A stretch of DNA of 64,000 nucleotides from Chloroflexi bacterium AL-N1 (GTDB taxonomy: Bacteria; Chloroflexota; Chloroflexia; Chloroflexales; Roseiflexaceae): assembly GCA_013122435.1 (NCBI GenBank), contig WYDT01000019.1, positions 62,001 through 126,000 of the forward strand, given 5' to 3'. The translations under genes were made by a program, and so were the position numbers. Shown here piece by piece: positions 34,850 through 44,345 of the stretch. Every line of letters starts with the position of its first letter. The stretch's first letter is position 1. Below the pieces are notes generated by a model. It was not told the origin of the DNA. It saw only the letters and a program-made list of their open reading frames with translations, and did not search any database.

Positions 34850-37018
34850 ATGCTACAATCCGCATACATGGAGCGTCACACAAATAATGAACATATGGCA
34901 AAAATATCCCAAACCCGTCCACTGACACAGTATATGGCCTACACTAATGTACTGCGATCACCGATTGTCATTGCGGTCCTGCTTGGATTGCTCGCCCTCG
35001 TGCCACGCGTGTGGGGGCTAGCTGATTTCCTCACTACAGACGAGGCCTATCACTGGATCAACCGAACAGAGCGATTTAGTGCCGCCATTGCTCAGCAGAA
35101 CTGGGGAGATACCGTCCAAACAGGACATCCTGGTGTGACGACTATGTGGCTTGGTAGTTTGGGATTAGTCATTGAACGGGTGGCCCTGACGAATGGCTGG
35201 ATCAATCCACCTTCGCTCGTTGAGCATTTAGCCTGGTTGCGACTACCCTCAGCCTGGTTTGAAACGCTCGCAGTTCCCGTTGCCTACCTGCTCTTACGCC
35301 GTCTTGTTACACCAGGGACAGCACTGATTATGGCATTACTATGGGCCACCTCACCATATCTGATCGCGCATGCACGAGTGCTCCATTTGGATGCACTGCT
35401 CACGACATGTGTCACACTGAGCATCTTGTTGCTGCTGATTGCCACCAATGACGAGGGCACACCTACCAAGGGATCTGTACCGACAGGCAAGCTCATCCAA
35501 TGGCCCATCCTGGCCGCTTCGGGGGCATGTGCCGGTCTTGCGCTATTAACAAAAGGACCAGCGTTAATTCTGTTACCTATCGCCGGATTGTTGCTGTTCT
35601 GGCGTATACCCACGCCAAGTATAATAATACGGATATGGCATTCCATACGAATATATCTTATCTGGCTTAGCGTCGCTGTAGTAGTCGTCTTCGTGCTTTG
35701 GCCCGCCCTCTGGGTTGATCCATCACGTGCGCTGGACCGATACATCAGTGAGATTGTCTCAAATGGTGGGCGCCCCAACGGTGATGGACAATTCTTCCTG
35801 GGTCGTGCAGTAGGTGATCCTGGGCCACTCTTCTACCCACTCGCCAATCTCTTCCGTATGACTCCACTCACCTTGATCGGACTACTGCTCCTACCACTTG
35901 CGCTGAGACGCCCCAACATCTCCTTATCAACAAACGATCAAACACCGCTCTTCGACATAACACGATGGGGGCAAAGACGTACGCTCCTCGCTTTAGGCGC
36001 TTTTATACTTTTCTGGACCATAGTGATGACGCTGGGGCCAAAGAAATTTGATCGCTATGTTCTGCCAACATGGCCAGCACTGCTGATACTTGCCGGGGCA
36101 GGTTGGGCAGCTGGTTTGCACTGGCTATCAGCACAAACCCAACAACAATCACAATATCGCTTCTTTGCGTGGCTCAAACCTCATGTCGTGGTGTTTGCCA
36201 TACTCATTTTCGGTATAGGACAAGTTCTCTGGTACCATCCCTACTACCTTAGTTACTATAACCCGCTGCTTGGTGGTGGGCAGGTTGCCCAACAAACATT
36301 TCTTATTGGGTGGGGTGAGGGCATGGATCAGATCGGAGATGCCATTCAAAATCGTCCTGATGTGGATCAGGGAGCGGTGCTTTCTGCGCTTCCACCAACA
36401 CTACGACCATTCGTATCAGTCCCTGTCAAAAGTATCACCGAATTTGGCCAGTCTACCGATAACTATGCTGTCGTCTATCTAGAGTCAATCCAACGTGCCG
36501 CTCATCCAGAGATTTACCACACCATCCAGCAAACAGTCCCACTTGAATATATCACAATCCATGGTATTGATTACGCAACTATTCACCAACTTCCCAAACC
36601 ATTTGAACAATCAATCGGGGCTCATTTTGGCAATGTACTCCATCTCCGTGGTGTTACTATCGAACAAGCATCTCAGCAAATTATCGTCACACCTTCATGG
36701 GATGTGCGTGGCTCAATCGAACGAGACTACATGCTTTTTCTCCATCTGTTAGACCAGCAAGGCACCCGTGTCGCTCAAGTTGACATTGCACCTGGTGGAG
36801 GCGAGGCTTTACCAACCAGCCAGTGGCAACCGGGCCAGCAGATTGCGGTTCCGATCAACATTGCTCTTCCCGAACATATTGCACCAGGTAGCTACCAACT
36901 GGTATTAGGGATGAATGATCCTGCTGACCATACACGACTATCGTTTGAAGGCGGAGTAGTAGCTAATCCAGAGCATGCAGGTCCACACGCATTGCTCCTT
37001 GATCTTGTGATATTTTGA
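34850..37018 (+). CDS. GT39-family membrane glycosyltransferase (ArnT/PMT type)
   Basis: A 722-residue membrane protein with about 10-12 hydrophobic helices and a C-terminal soluble beta-rich domain (about 560-720). The first periplasmic loop has the catalytic-type acidic residues in LTTDEAYHWINRTERF, followed by QTGHPGVTTMWLG, the usual GT39 opening. Such enzymes move sugars from polyprenyl phosphate to lipids or proteins on the outer face of the membrane. It starts 13 bases after larB, but an extended -10 (TGCTACAAT, 34851-34859) overlaps the first ATG. The start may therefore be the ATG at 34868 or 34895 if this promoter is used. Sugar and acceptor are unknown. Confidence 0.82.
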   Translation: MLQSAYMERHTNNEHMAKISQTRPLTQYMAYTNVLRSPIVIAVLLGLLALVPRVWGLADFLTTDEAYHWINRTERFSAAIAQQNWGDTVQTGHPGVTTMWLGSLGLVIERVALTNGWINPPSLVEHLAWLRLPSAWFETLAVPVAYLLLRRLVTPGTALIMALLWATSPYLIAHARVLHLDALLTTCVTLSILLLLIATNDEGTPTKGSVPTGKLIQWPILAASGACAGLALLTKGPALILLPIAGLLLFWRIPTPSIIIRIWHSIRIYLIWLSVAVVVVFVLWPALWVDPSRALDRYISEIVSNGGRPNGDGQFFLGRAVGDPGPLFYPLANLFRMTPLTLIGLLLLPLALRRPNISLSTNDQTPLFDITRWGQRRTLLALGAFILFWTIVMTLGPKKFDRYVLPTWPALLILAGAGWAAGLHWLSAQTQQQSQYRFFAWLKPHVVVFAILIFGIGQVLWYHPYYLSYYNPLLGGGQVAQQTFLIGWGEGMDQIGDAIQNRPDVDQGAVLSALPPTLRPFVSVPVKSITEFGQSTDNYAVVYLESIQRAAHPEIYHTIQQTVPLEYITIHGIDYATIHQLPKPFEQSIGAHFGNVLHLRGVTIEQASQQIIVTPSWDVRGSIERDYMLFLHLLDQQGTRVAQVDIAPGGGEALPTSQWQPGQQIAVPINIALPEHIAPGSYQLVLGMNDPADHTRLSFEGGVVANPEHAGPHALLLDLVIF

Positions 37019-37086
37019 GCACATGAACGTTTATACTTATATATACAGTGACCCTATCAAACTTGATATACATAACTAATTGAGAT

Positions 37087-38016
37087 ATGTTAGTAACTAT
37101 GAATATTGAAAACCAACTCCGTGCTGAACTATCGCGCACAAAGGCTGAACTCCTGGCGGTCCTGGCTGTTGGGCAGGCTTTACGGGCCTCTCGCGATCTG
37201 CCAATCCTGTATCGCACTGTTGCTACTCAACTCGCTAATGTGATTGAATTTGACGCCTTGTTTATCGGTCTTTATCAACCAGAGAAAGAAGAAATACTGT
37301 TTGTGTATAGTGTCGATGAAGGCGTTATCGATGATACACTGGTCCAGCGACAATTAAATCAAACTCCGCTCAACAAACGTGTCATTCGTGAACGGCAGGC
37401 TGTCTATATTGAAGATCTTGATAAAGATCCCGTACGCCAGACTGGATTAATGATACCTTTTGGACAACATGAAAAACGTTCAAAATCCTGGTTGTGTGCA
37501 CCAATGATCAGCGGCGATACTGTTCATGGAGTGCTCAATATCCAGAGTTATCAGCCATCAGCTTTCACGAGTGCAGACATTGAGTTACTCCTGCTACTCG
37601 CATCACATATCAGTGTCGCGGTTGACAATGCCCAGTTATTCACGAAACTTCAGCGGACAATCATAGAACTATCAACACCTGTCATACCGGTTGCTGAAGG
37701 AGTCTTGATTTTGCCGCTTATTGGGACGATTGATAGTGAACGCGCCTCACGATTGGTCGAACAAACGCTCGAATCAATTACCGAAAGCCAAGCGCAACAG
37801 CTCCTGATCGATGTTACAGGTATTACGTCCGTAGACGTCTTTATGATCGACCAACTGATGAAATTAGTGCGTTCCGCTGCACTCCTTGGTACCATAAGTA
37901 GCATTGTGGGTATTAGTGCTACGATGGCACAGCAAGCGACCGAATTAGAGTTTGACCTTGGCGGGGTCAAGACATTCAACAATCTTCAGAGCGCTCTCAT
38001 GGAGGTATTTAGATAA
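37087..38016 (+). CDS. GAF-STAS regulator (RsbR-like)
   Basis: A 309-residue cytoplasmic protein: short N-terminal helix, GAF domain (about 30-185: LANVIEFDALFIGLYQPEKEEI, LCAPMISGDTVHGVLNIQSYQ) and a STAS domain (about 195-305: VLILPLIGTIDSERASRLVEQ and LLIDVTGITSVDVFMIDQLMK). STAS domains of the RsbR group accept a phosphate on Ser or Thr and dock onto partner-switching complexes; the TSVD stretch offers candidate Thr/Ser. The GAF part would sense a ligand or redox state. No kinase gene is adjacent; the SpoIIE phosphatase at 728 is a possible functional partner by family only. ATGs at 37087 and 37099 are both possible. Confidence 0.85.
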   Translation: MLVTMNIENQLRAELSRTKAELLAVLAVGQALRASRDLPILYRTVATQLANVIEFDALFIGLYQPEKEEILFVYSVDEGVIDDTLVQRQLNQTPLNKRVIRERQAVYIEDLDKDPVRQTGLMIPFGQHEKRSKSWLCAPMISGDTVHGVLNIQSYQPSAFTSADIELLLLLASHISVAVDNAQLFTKLQRTIIELSTPVIPVAEGVLILPLIGTIDSERASRLVEQTLESITESQAQQLLIDVTGITSVDVFMIDQLMKLVRSAALLGTISSIVGISATMAQQATELEFDLGGVKTFNNLQSALMEVFR

Positions 38017-38159
38017 CAATTTTCTCATCTACACAGAACGAACAAAAATAGCCTAATATAATCATCCCATGCGACAGAACATAACGTTTTATCCCCGTTT
38101 GGTACATCAAAATTTTACCAGCGATTGACGCTTTATCTCCCATTGATACGGGGAACAGG

Positions 38160-38168
38160 TGGTATACT
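38160..38168 (+). promoter_or_regulatory. Extended -10 promoter of the ELWxxDGT protein
   Basis: TGGTATACT is an extended -10 placed 44 bases before the chosen ATG. The same nine bases recur at the minus-strand promoters near 51201 and 54480. Confidence 0.5.
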
Positions 38169-38211
38169 ACAGCTACTGTGGACTATATGTTGTCGAAGGG
38201 GAAGCTGTTCT

Positions 38212-40989
38212 ATGCACACCACGATCTCGTCACGCGGCATTCTCAGTTTGAGTGCACGCCTCTCTTTGTTATTGGTTGTATATTTTGCTACATCATTCGT
38301 TATTACACCCGTATCGCCCACCGCCGCTCACTCGCCCGCCCGCTTAGTTAAAGATATTGATACATACCCACAAAGTCATACTTACGGGTACCCGCGTAAC
38401 TTCACTGCTATTGGAGATACGATCTACTTTGCTGCAGCAGATCGGAATAATGGTCAGGAGTTATGGAGAACAGATGGCACATCTGAAGGGACTACTCTGG
38501 TACGTGATATCTCACCACTATTTAAGGATGAAGGTTCGCGACCTAATAGTTTCATTGACTTTAAGGGGGAGCTTTTTTTTGCTGCTGATGCATATAGTGG
38601 CGGGAGTGACTATCTCTGGAAAAGTGATGGCACTGCTGCAGGAACGGTCCAAGTTACTGATCTTGGCCCACGCATGAGCAAACCTAACATTCGGCCTTTT
38701 ATGGTTCTGGGTAATTCCCTTCTGTTATTTGCTTTCACAGATTTCTCAAGCAACATTGAGTTGTGGACTACTGATGGTACATCGGGAAGCACCCAAAAGA
38801 TTAAAGATATTGGCACCATTGTTTCTATTAGTCTTGACACCTTCAAAGATAAGCGATTCTTTGTCGCCAACAACAGAGAGCTTGGTGAAGAACTCTGGGT
38901 CACTGACGGGACAGTTGAAGGAACGAAGGTAGTTCAGGATATCATTCCCGGTTCAGGAGGCTCCTTCCCAGCGGATCTTATGCCAGTCGGAGAAGAACTC
39001 TGGTTTACCGCTAACAGCCCTGATGGGGCCCGATCACTCTGGAAAACCGATGGAATAACCACCCAACGTATGATTGAGTTCCCCCACAGTGGTGCCAGTG
39101 ATATTGTCTATATGAATGGGGTTGTTTATTTCTTTACTTCATATAGTAATCCTTTCCCTGATATGACTATCACGACTGAGTTATGGAAAAGCGATGGTAG
39201 TAACGCTGGTACAACATCTATCGTCAAAATCGTGCGTGGTGAGGAGCCAGCCGATGATATTGGCCTCTATCAGATGACCGTTGTTGGTAAAACCATCTTC
39301 TTCACTGCCCAGAGTGAAGCACATGGCACCGAATTATGGAAGAGTGACGGTACGTCGGCAGGCACGCAAATGGTCAAAGATATTAATCCTGGCACCGCAA
39401 GTTCGCTTCCTGCAACCTTAACCGATATTGATGGAACACTATTCTTTACTGCAATCGATAGCAGAACGGGACGTGAGTTGTGGCAGAGTGATGGTACTAC
39501 AGCAGGTACGCAGTTGTTCAAAGATATTAATCCTGGCCCTTCTGGAGCCTTTACTGTATCAAGATTCTTCTCACTCACCAAGATAGACAATCACATATTC
39601 TTTGCTGCCACTACAGAGAAGGAAGGTACTGAGGCATGGATCAGCGATGGCACAGCAGCAGGTACGAAACTGTTGAAAGATATTAATGGTGGTACATCTG
39701 GTGCCTTTTATTACCTGAGCCCTGATTTTGAGGAGATGAACGGAACTCTCTTCTTTGCCATGTCTGATAATGTTGATGTTGGCGTTGAGTTGTGGCAAAG
39801 CGATGACACAGCAGATGGCACCAACCTCCTCAAGGACATTCACGCTGGCACAGCGTCTTCCTATCCCGCTGAATTTACCCCATTTAACAATATGCTGTTC
39901 TTCACTGCTGGTTTTCCAGAAGATAGATTCCTGGAACGTAACTTATGGAAAACAGATGGCACACCCGCAGGAACAGAGCAAGTCAAAGACTTTACGCCCA
40001 TTGATGCCAGTAATACCAAAGCAGAAAACCTCATGGTTGTGGGTGGGAAAATCTTTTTTACAGTGGATGATAAAGAGCTATGGGTTAGTGATGGCACCCA
40101 TGACGGGACCGTGCAAATTGAGAGTATCACCAATCCACGTGATATTGACGATCTGACCGATGTTAATGATACTCTCTTTTTCATTAACAGTGAGAGTAAC
40201 ACTAAACACATGTTATGGAAGAGTAATGGTACTGAAGCTGGAACCGTGTTAGTAAAAGAAATTGTTACGGACAGTACTATTCCAGAAGATTCGCCAAGTG
40301 AACTAGTTAACATGAATGGGTCTCTCTTCTTCACAATCTATAGCACTGAAAAGACCACTCTATGGAAAAGCGATGGCACGACAGATGGCACTCAGGTAGT
40401 TAAACAAAGTGAAGATGGGATAGGACAACTAACACCTGTAAATGACACTCTTTTCTTCGTTTCCAACAATACAGATTCGATATATACCCTGTGGAAAAGC
40501 GATGGTACAACCGAGAACACTCTTCCAGTAAAAGAGATTGGGCGTTATGCAAATAGCACCAGGACTCTCATTAACGTTGGAAACAACATCTTTTTTATCA
40601 CAGATGACAAAAATAGCAATTGTCGTTTATGGAAGAGTGATGGAACGACGGACGGTACCATAGTAGTTAAAGAACTCAACCCCACGGCTGATGGCTTTTG
40701 CCCAAGAGATATCAACCCGCTGCCATCAGGTGAGCGTGCGGTGTTTGTCGCATATGATAAAGCAACCGGCGTTGAATTATGGCAGACAGATGGCACCACC
40801 CAGGGAACACACATTGTACAGGACATCGCGCCCGGACCGGCCTCATCACAGCCACAGAACATCATCATCACCGACGATAAGATTTACTTCACTGCCAACG
40901 ATGGACAGACTGGCCACGAACTGTGGGTGATTGACAATGAGCGTATCAGTGTTGCCAATACCGTCTTTTTACCGCTGATAGTGCGCTAA
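38212..40989 (+). CDS. Secreted ELWxxDGT beta-propeller-like repeat protein
   Basis: A 925-residue exported protein. From the ATG at 38212 (GGGG about 10 bases upstream) it has a clean signal peptide (LSARLSLLLVVYFATSFV, ending near PTAAHS). The frame upstream of it would bury the signal. The body is about 17 copies of a ~50-residue unit whose core is ELWKSDGTxxGTxxVKDI, with partial copies at the end; each unit also has LFFTA-type strands, suggesting blades of large propellers. The last residues are FLPLIVR, like the short conserved ends of other Chloroflexota exported proteins. It is likely cell-surface or secreted; role unknown (adhesion or polysaccharide binding is a guess). A terminator follows. 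Confidence 0.85.
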   Translation: MHTTISSRGILSLSARLSLLLVVYFATSFVITPVSPTAAHSPARLVKDIDTYPQSHTYGYPRNFTAIGDTIYFAAADRNNGQELWRTDGTSEGTTLVRDISPLFKDEGSRPNSFIDFKGELFFAADAYSGGSDYLWKSDGTAAGTVQVTDLGPRMSKPNIRPFMVLGNSLLLFAFTDFSSNIELWTTDGTSGSTQKIKDIGTIVSISLDTFKDKRFFVANNRELGEELWVTDGTVEGTKVVQDIIPGSGGSFPADLMPVGEELWFTANSPDGARSLWKTDGITTQRMIEFPHSGASDIVYMNGVVYFFTSYSNPFPDMTITTELWKSDGSNAGTTSIVKIVRGEEPADDIGLYQMTVVGKTIFFTAQSEAHGTELWKSDGTSAGTQMVKDINPGTASSLPATLTDIDGTLFFTAIDSRTGRELWQSDGTTAGTQLFKDINPGPSGAFTVSRFFSLTKIDNHIFFAATTEKEGTEAWISDGTAAGTKLLKDINGGTSGAFYYLSPDFEEMNGTLFFAMSDNVDVGVELWQSDDTADGTNLLKDIHAGTASSYPAEFTPFNNMLFFTAGFPEDRFLERNLWKTDGTPAGTEQVKDFTPIDASNTKAENLMVVGGKIFFTVDDKELWVSDGTHDGTVQIESITNPRDIDDLTDVNDTLFFINSESNTKHMLWKSNGTEAGTVLVKEIVTDSTIPEDSPSELVNMNGSLFFTIYSTEKTTLWKSDGTTDGTQVVKQSEDGIGQLTPVNDTLFFVSNNTDSIYTLWKSDGTTENTLPVKEIGRYANSTRTLINVGNNIFFITDDKNSNCRLWKSDGTTDGTIVVKELNPTADGFCPRDINPLPSGERAVFVAYDKATGVELWQTDGTTQGTHIVQDIAPGPASSQPQNIIITDDKIYFTANDGQTGHELWVIDNERISVANTVFLPLIVR

Positions 40990-41010
40990 TGTAACAGCAT
41001 TCAACAGAAT

Positions 41011-41043
41011 GGCAGGGGATTAGCAATGCCCCTGTCATTTTTT
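41011..41043 (+). terminator. Intrinsic terminator after the repeat protein gene
   Basis: GGCAGGGG (41011-41018) pairs with CCCCTGTC (41029-41036, one G-U) followed by ATTTTTT. It lies between convergent genes. Confidence 0.8.
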
Positions 41044-41061
41044 GCAAAATAGAAAGCTTTT

Positions 41062-42468
41062 TTACTCTTCTCCCGCTGTCAGATCGCGCGCATTGGTAAT
41101 AGAAAGATATACCTCAAAACGAGTATCTCCTGGCTCAGAACGAACATATACCTCACCACCGTGCCGCTGCGTGACAATGCGCCGTACCACATCCAGGCCC
41201 AGGCCGGTTCCCTCGCCAACACCTTTAGTCGTAAAAAAGGGCTCCCAGATACGATCCTGAATCGCCTGCGGTATCCCTGGCCCATCATCAGCGATCTCCA
41301 CCCGCACCCGTTCAGCATCGTGCGATGTGCGTATCCATAGATGGCCTTTGCCATGCAACGCATCCAGTGCATTGTCGATCAAGTGCGTCCAGACCTGATT
41401 AAGCTCGCTTCCATAGGCATTAATGAATGGCAGATGCTCATCAAACTCACGTACAATAGTAATATCTGTCTTTATCTTATGGGAAAGCACGGTGAGTGTG
41501 CTCTCAATTCCATGGTGAAGATTGACTTGTTGGTAGTTCGCGCGGTCCATGTGGCTGTATTCTTTCATCGCTGCCACCAGTTCAGAAATGCGCCCGGTAC
41601 CTATGCTTACCTGCTGTGTCAGTTCAGTCAGATTGAGCGTAGTTGCCAACCAATTGATGGCACTTCCAAACATGCTTTGTTCAAAGGTTGTGGTTAATTG
41701 ATCAAGTTGCGGAAGCTCCATGCCTGCCGAAACGAGTGCTGGCACAAAACGCCAGCTATTGTCTATCCCGCACTGCTCAAACCAATCATTCAGTTCATCT
41801 TCACGGTCGCTCTGGGCCAATGGGCTGAGTGGCAGCATCGTCTCACGCTGCTGCAACAATTCATAGTTCAACGCAATCAGGTGTTCGCGCTGTTGCGGGG
41901 TAAAACGACTATCATAGTGCAGTACCAGCACCTGCCCCTGCTCAATCGACTCGTGGAGTTGTCGTGCCGCTTGCTGCACCGCCGACGCCGGGTTATTCAG
42001 CTCATGGGCTAGTCCTGCCGACAGCTTCCCAATGGCGATCAGCTTTTCCTGCTGTCGTGTCTGTCGCTCAACATCGTTCGCCCGCTCGACCATGGCACCT
42101 AACACGATTTGTGCGAGCGCACTACAATCCGCCATCAATCGCCGAAATGTTTCTGCGTCGATCTCAAGGGCACGCACTGACCCTAGCGCACGACCTGTGG
42201 CAATTGCACCGGCACCACTGAGCATCGAAATTTCGCCAGTAAACTGCCCTGGCTGATGAATCGTCAGCACACGTTCTTCGCCACCAACCTGCTTGGTCAC
42301 CCGTACACGGCCTTCCAGAATGACATGGAAGGGGTAGTTGGTTGCTTCTTCCTGAAAGAGAATCTCGTTGGTCTTAAACACTTTCTCAGCACCATGTTGG
42401 CGCAATCGTTCAATCTCGGTTTCGGGCAATGTTGGAAAGAGGATTTGATCATTGGGATCATGCAGCAT
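41062..42468 (-). CDS. Cyclic-nucleotide-binding sensor histidine kinase, second copy
   Basis: A 468-residue soluble kinase with the same order of domains as the protein at 4154: cNMP-binding domain (about 15-125: PFHVILEGRVRVTKQ, GQFTGEISMLSG), HisKA with His in SAGLAHELNNPASAV near 160, a helical middle (PLAQSDREDELNDWFEQCGIDNSW), and HATPase boxes HLIDNALDAL, DDGPGIP and GTGLGLDV. The two share many identical stretches and are clear paralogues. Allosteric control by cAMP/cGMP or c-di-nucleotides is inferred. AGGG lies about 8 bases before the ATG. A LuxR-type regulator starts divergently 167 bases away, but its receiver cannot accept phosphate in the usual way. Confidence 0.88.
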   Translation of the reverse strand: MLHDPNDQILFPTLPETEIERLRQHGAEKVFKTNEILFQEEATNYPFHVILEGRVRVTKQVGGEERVLTIHQPGQFTGEISMLSGAGAIATGRALGSVRALEIDAETFRRLMADCSALAQIVLGAMVERANDVERQTRQQEKLIAIGKLSAGLAHELNNPASAVQQAARQLHESIEQGQVLVLHYDSRFTPQQREHLIALNYELLQQRETMLPLSPLAQSDREDELNDWFEQCGIDNSWRFVPALVSAGMELPQLDQLTTTFEQSMFGSAINWLATTLNLTELTQQVSIGTGRISELVAAMKEYSHMDRANYQQVNLHHGIESTLTVLSHKIKTDITIVREFDEHLPFINAYGSELNQVWTHLIDNALDALHGKGHLWIRTSHDAERVRVEIADDGPGIPQAIQDRIWEPFFTTKGVGEGTGLGLDVVRRIVTQRHGGEVYVRSEPGDTRFEVYLSITNARDLTAGEE

Positions 42469-42635
42469 ATGTTTTACCCTGGCTATGCAGCTAACTTTTG
42501 GAAAAGATTTAAGTATTACAGAGTCATTATAACATCGCCACTTTGATAATATCGAAAAATCAGCGTTACCTTTAACGCCTTCTCAACGTCTATACTAAAG
42601 AAGGAATATTAGATTCAGAGGAGATGTTTATAACA

Positions 42636-43310
42636 ATGAACGTTCTAATGGCACATAGTTGCCCACTCTTGCGTGCTGAATTACGTTCTATTCTCACTCG
42701 TGTACATGATGTTGTGTTGATTGGAGAAGTGGATACCGCCGATTGCCTACCAAGTCTGTGTTGGAGATTATGCCCTGATATGGTGCTACTTGAGCCAGAG
42801 TGGCTGGACAGCACCGCTATACGTACTTATCTAGATGATCATCTTCCCTGTCTTCGCATACTTCTATTTGGCAATAGTGATGCTATAGCACTTTCACAGT
42901 ACGTGTCTTCAGCGTATGTTGCTGGTTATATTCCCTTTGATGTGGAGCCAGATACCCTCGTACAAGCACTATGCACTATTGCCCACGGTGGCACCTGGTT
43001 TACCGAAGATACCATTGCACAACTCAGGGCTGTAAACACCGAAGAAAGGGCTGAACATGCCCTGAGCAAACGTGAGGAAGAGGTGTTGCAACTGCTGGTT
43101 CGGTGCTATAGCAATCAGGAGATTGCGGCTATTCTTGGCATTAGTGACAAAACCGTTGCAAAGTATCTGGGAAGTCTGTACAGCAAATTAGGCGTTGATT
43201 CACGGCTTGCAGCAGCCATATATGCTGTACAACATAGTTTGGTAGAACTCCCCAAACCGTCTAACGGTAGTAATACTACGCCATTCAAAAGGCGCAAAAT
43301 GTCCCAATAG
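42636..43310 (+). CDS. LuxR/NarL-type regulator with degenerate receiver
   Basis: A 224-residue regulator with a receiver-like domain (about 1-115) and a C-terminal LuxR helix-turn-helix (ALSKREEEVLQLLV, NQEIAAILGISDKTVAKYL). In the receiver the N-terminal acidic pair is replaced (VLMAHSC), the phosphoacceptor Asp is Glu (MVLLEPEW), the Thr/Ser switch region is altered and the Lys is Phe (GYIPFDV). It is therefore likely phosphorylation-independent. AGGAG directly abuts an ATG at 42624, too close for use, so the ATG at 42636 (12 bases away) is preferred. It is divergent from the cNMP sensor kinase at 42468; co-function is possible but unproven. Confidence 0.82.
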   Translation: MNVLMAHSCPLLRAELRSILTRVHDVVLIGEVDTADCLPSLCWRLCPDMVLLEPEWLDSTAIRTYLDDHLPCLRILLFGNSDAIALSQYVSSAYVAGYIPFDVEPDTLVQALCTIAHGGTWFTEDTIAQLRAVNTEERAEHALSKREEEVLQLLVRCYSNQEIAAILGISDKTVAKYLGSLYSKLGVDSRLAAAIYAVQHSLVELPKPSNGSNTTPFKRRKMSQ

Positions 43311-43464
43311 ACGGAGCGTGTAAATGGGTATATGCTATGAACATCAAATAGGTAGTGTTTTGATAGTAGTGAAGGGAGAAAAAAGTAACGACAATTCCAT
43401 CATCAAGAGAGTTGAGCTACAACAATATATTAGATTTCTAGATTCTATACAACAAGGAGTAAAC

Positions 43465-44053
43465 ATGATAGCGTATATACATCGGTTATGTTTAGGTCTT
43501 TTTCTCACAACTATTTTAGCAACTATATTAGTTCCATCTACTTCTGCTGCAACTCTCTTTATTGCTCCTCAAGCAGATGACAAAGACACAAGAACAATAG
43601 ATATCATACAATTAGAAAACGGAGAAGAGATTATTATCGAAACCTACACTTCGTTACCCTGGATTGTTAACAGAGACTTCATCAGATATAGATAATGGAG
43701 TCTCTTCTGACCCGTGCCTAAACTATACTTATGGTGTCAATATACGAAATGCAAATCATAATAAATTTGGAAGCTTTGCCCAGAATGTTGGGTGGTGCTA
43801 CAATGGCACACAGGTTACTACACATCAATATAGTTACAGGATTGAAGATAGTTTATTAGTACGTTATGATGGCGTTATCTCTGAAAAACATGCACCTGGA
43901 CATGGAAATACCTATTATGAAGATAATGCAACAGTTAAGTTTTCTGTATCAGCTCTCGGCCAAGAACTTTTAGTTGTTTATCCGTATGTCAATATTGTTG
44001 TACGTGGCGATGGCACTTATAGTGGTTCTGGAGGTGGTGGAGACTTTGCGTAA
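43465..44053 (+). pseudogene. Secreted protein with frameshift
   Basis: The first part starts at the ATG at 43465 (AGGAG 6 bases upstream) with a clear signal peptide (LGLFLTTILATILVPSTSAA) and reads to a stop at 43695. The sequence continues in the +1 frame (TETSSDIDNGVSSDP...) to 44053. Removing one C from CCC at 43657-43659 joins both into one protein of about 195 residues (TYTSLPGLLTETSSD). The second part has two Cys and ends in a glycine-serine tail. No family recognised. It may be a true frameshifted gene or a sequence error; an unjoined second part would lack signal and ribosome binding site. Confidence 0.6.
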
Positions 44054-44168
44054 GTGAACAGTTAGGCATAACACTCTTAGATACATGTGGAACGCGGTAA
44101 ATGAGTTATCGTGTTCCATATATGATACTTATATAATTACCAGTTATTGTATATAAAAGGAGGACATA

Positions 44169-44258
44169 ATGATCAATCGCTTTAAAAATCTACGAATTCT
44201 TTTGTTAGTCGTAGCAATACTTCTTGTATTAGCCGCTTTATTCTACTTACCATTCTAA
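44169..44258 (+). CDS. 29-residue single-helix membrane peptide
   Basis: An ATG preceded by AAAGGAGG at a 5-base spacing, the strongest ribosome binding site in the region, opens a 29-codon frame ending in TAA. The peptide has a basic N-terminus (MINRFKNLR) and one hydrophobic helix (about residues 10-25, rich in Leu and Val). Such tiny membrane peptides can be regulators of larger membrane proteins or type I toxins. No antitoxin RNA was identified. It follows the frameshifted secreted protein by 115 bases and precedes an IS remnant. Confidence 0.55.
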   Translation: MINRFKNLRILLLVVAILLVLAALFYLPF

Positions 44259-44345
44259 AGAGCAATCAAAGATTGGGTTAATGCACTGAAAATAAGTGAC
44301 ATTGTTCCATCTAATAGTATCACTAATAGATCAAACAATAAGCCT

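Noticed and set aside
38125..38211. Longer start for the ELWxxDGT protein
   Set aside because: It would place about 29 residues before the signal peptide and overlap the extended -10; the ATG at 38212 has a better ribosome binding site.
43324..43464. 47-codon extension before the secreted protein start
   Set aside because: It would bury the signal peptide, and the ATG at 43465 has a good ribosome binding site.
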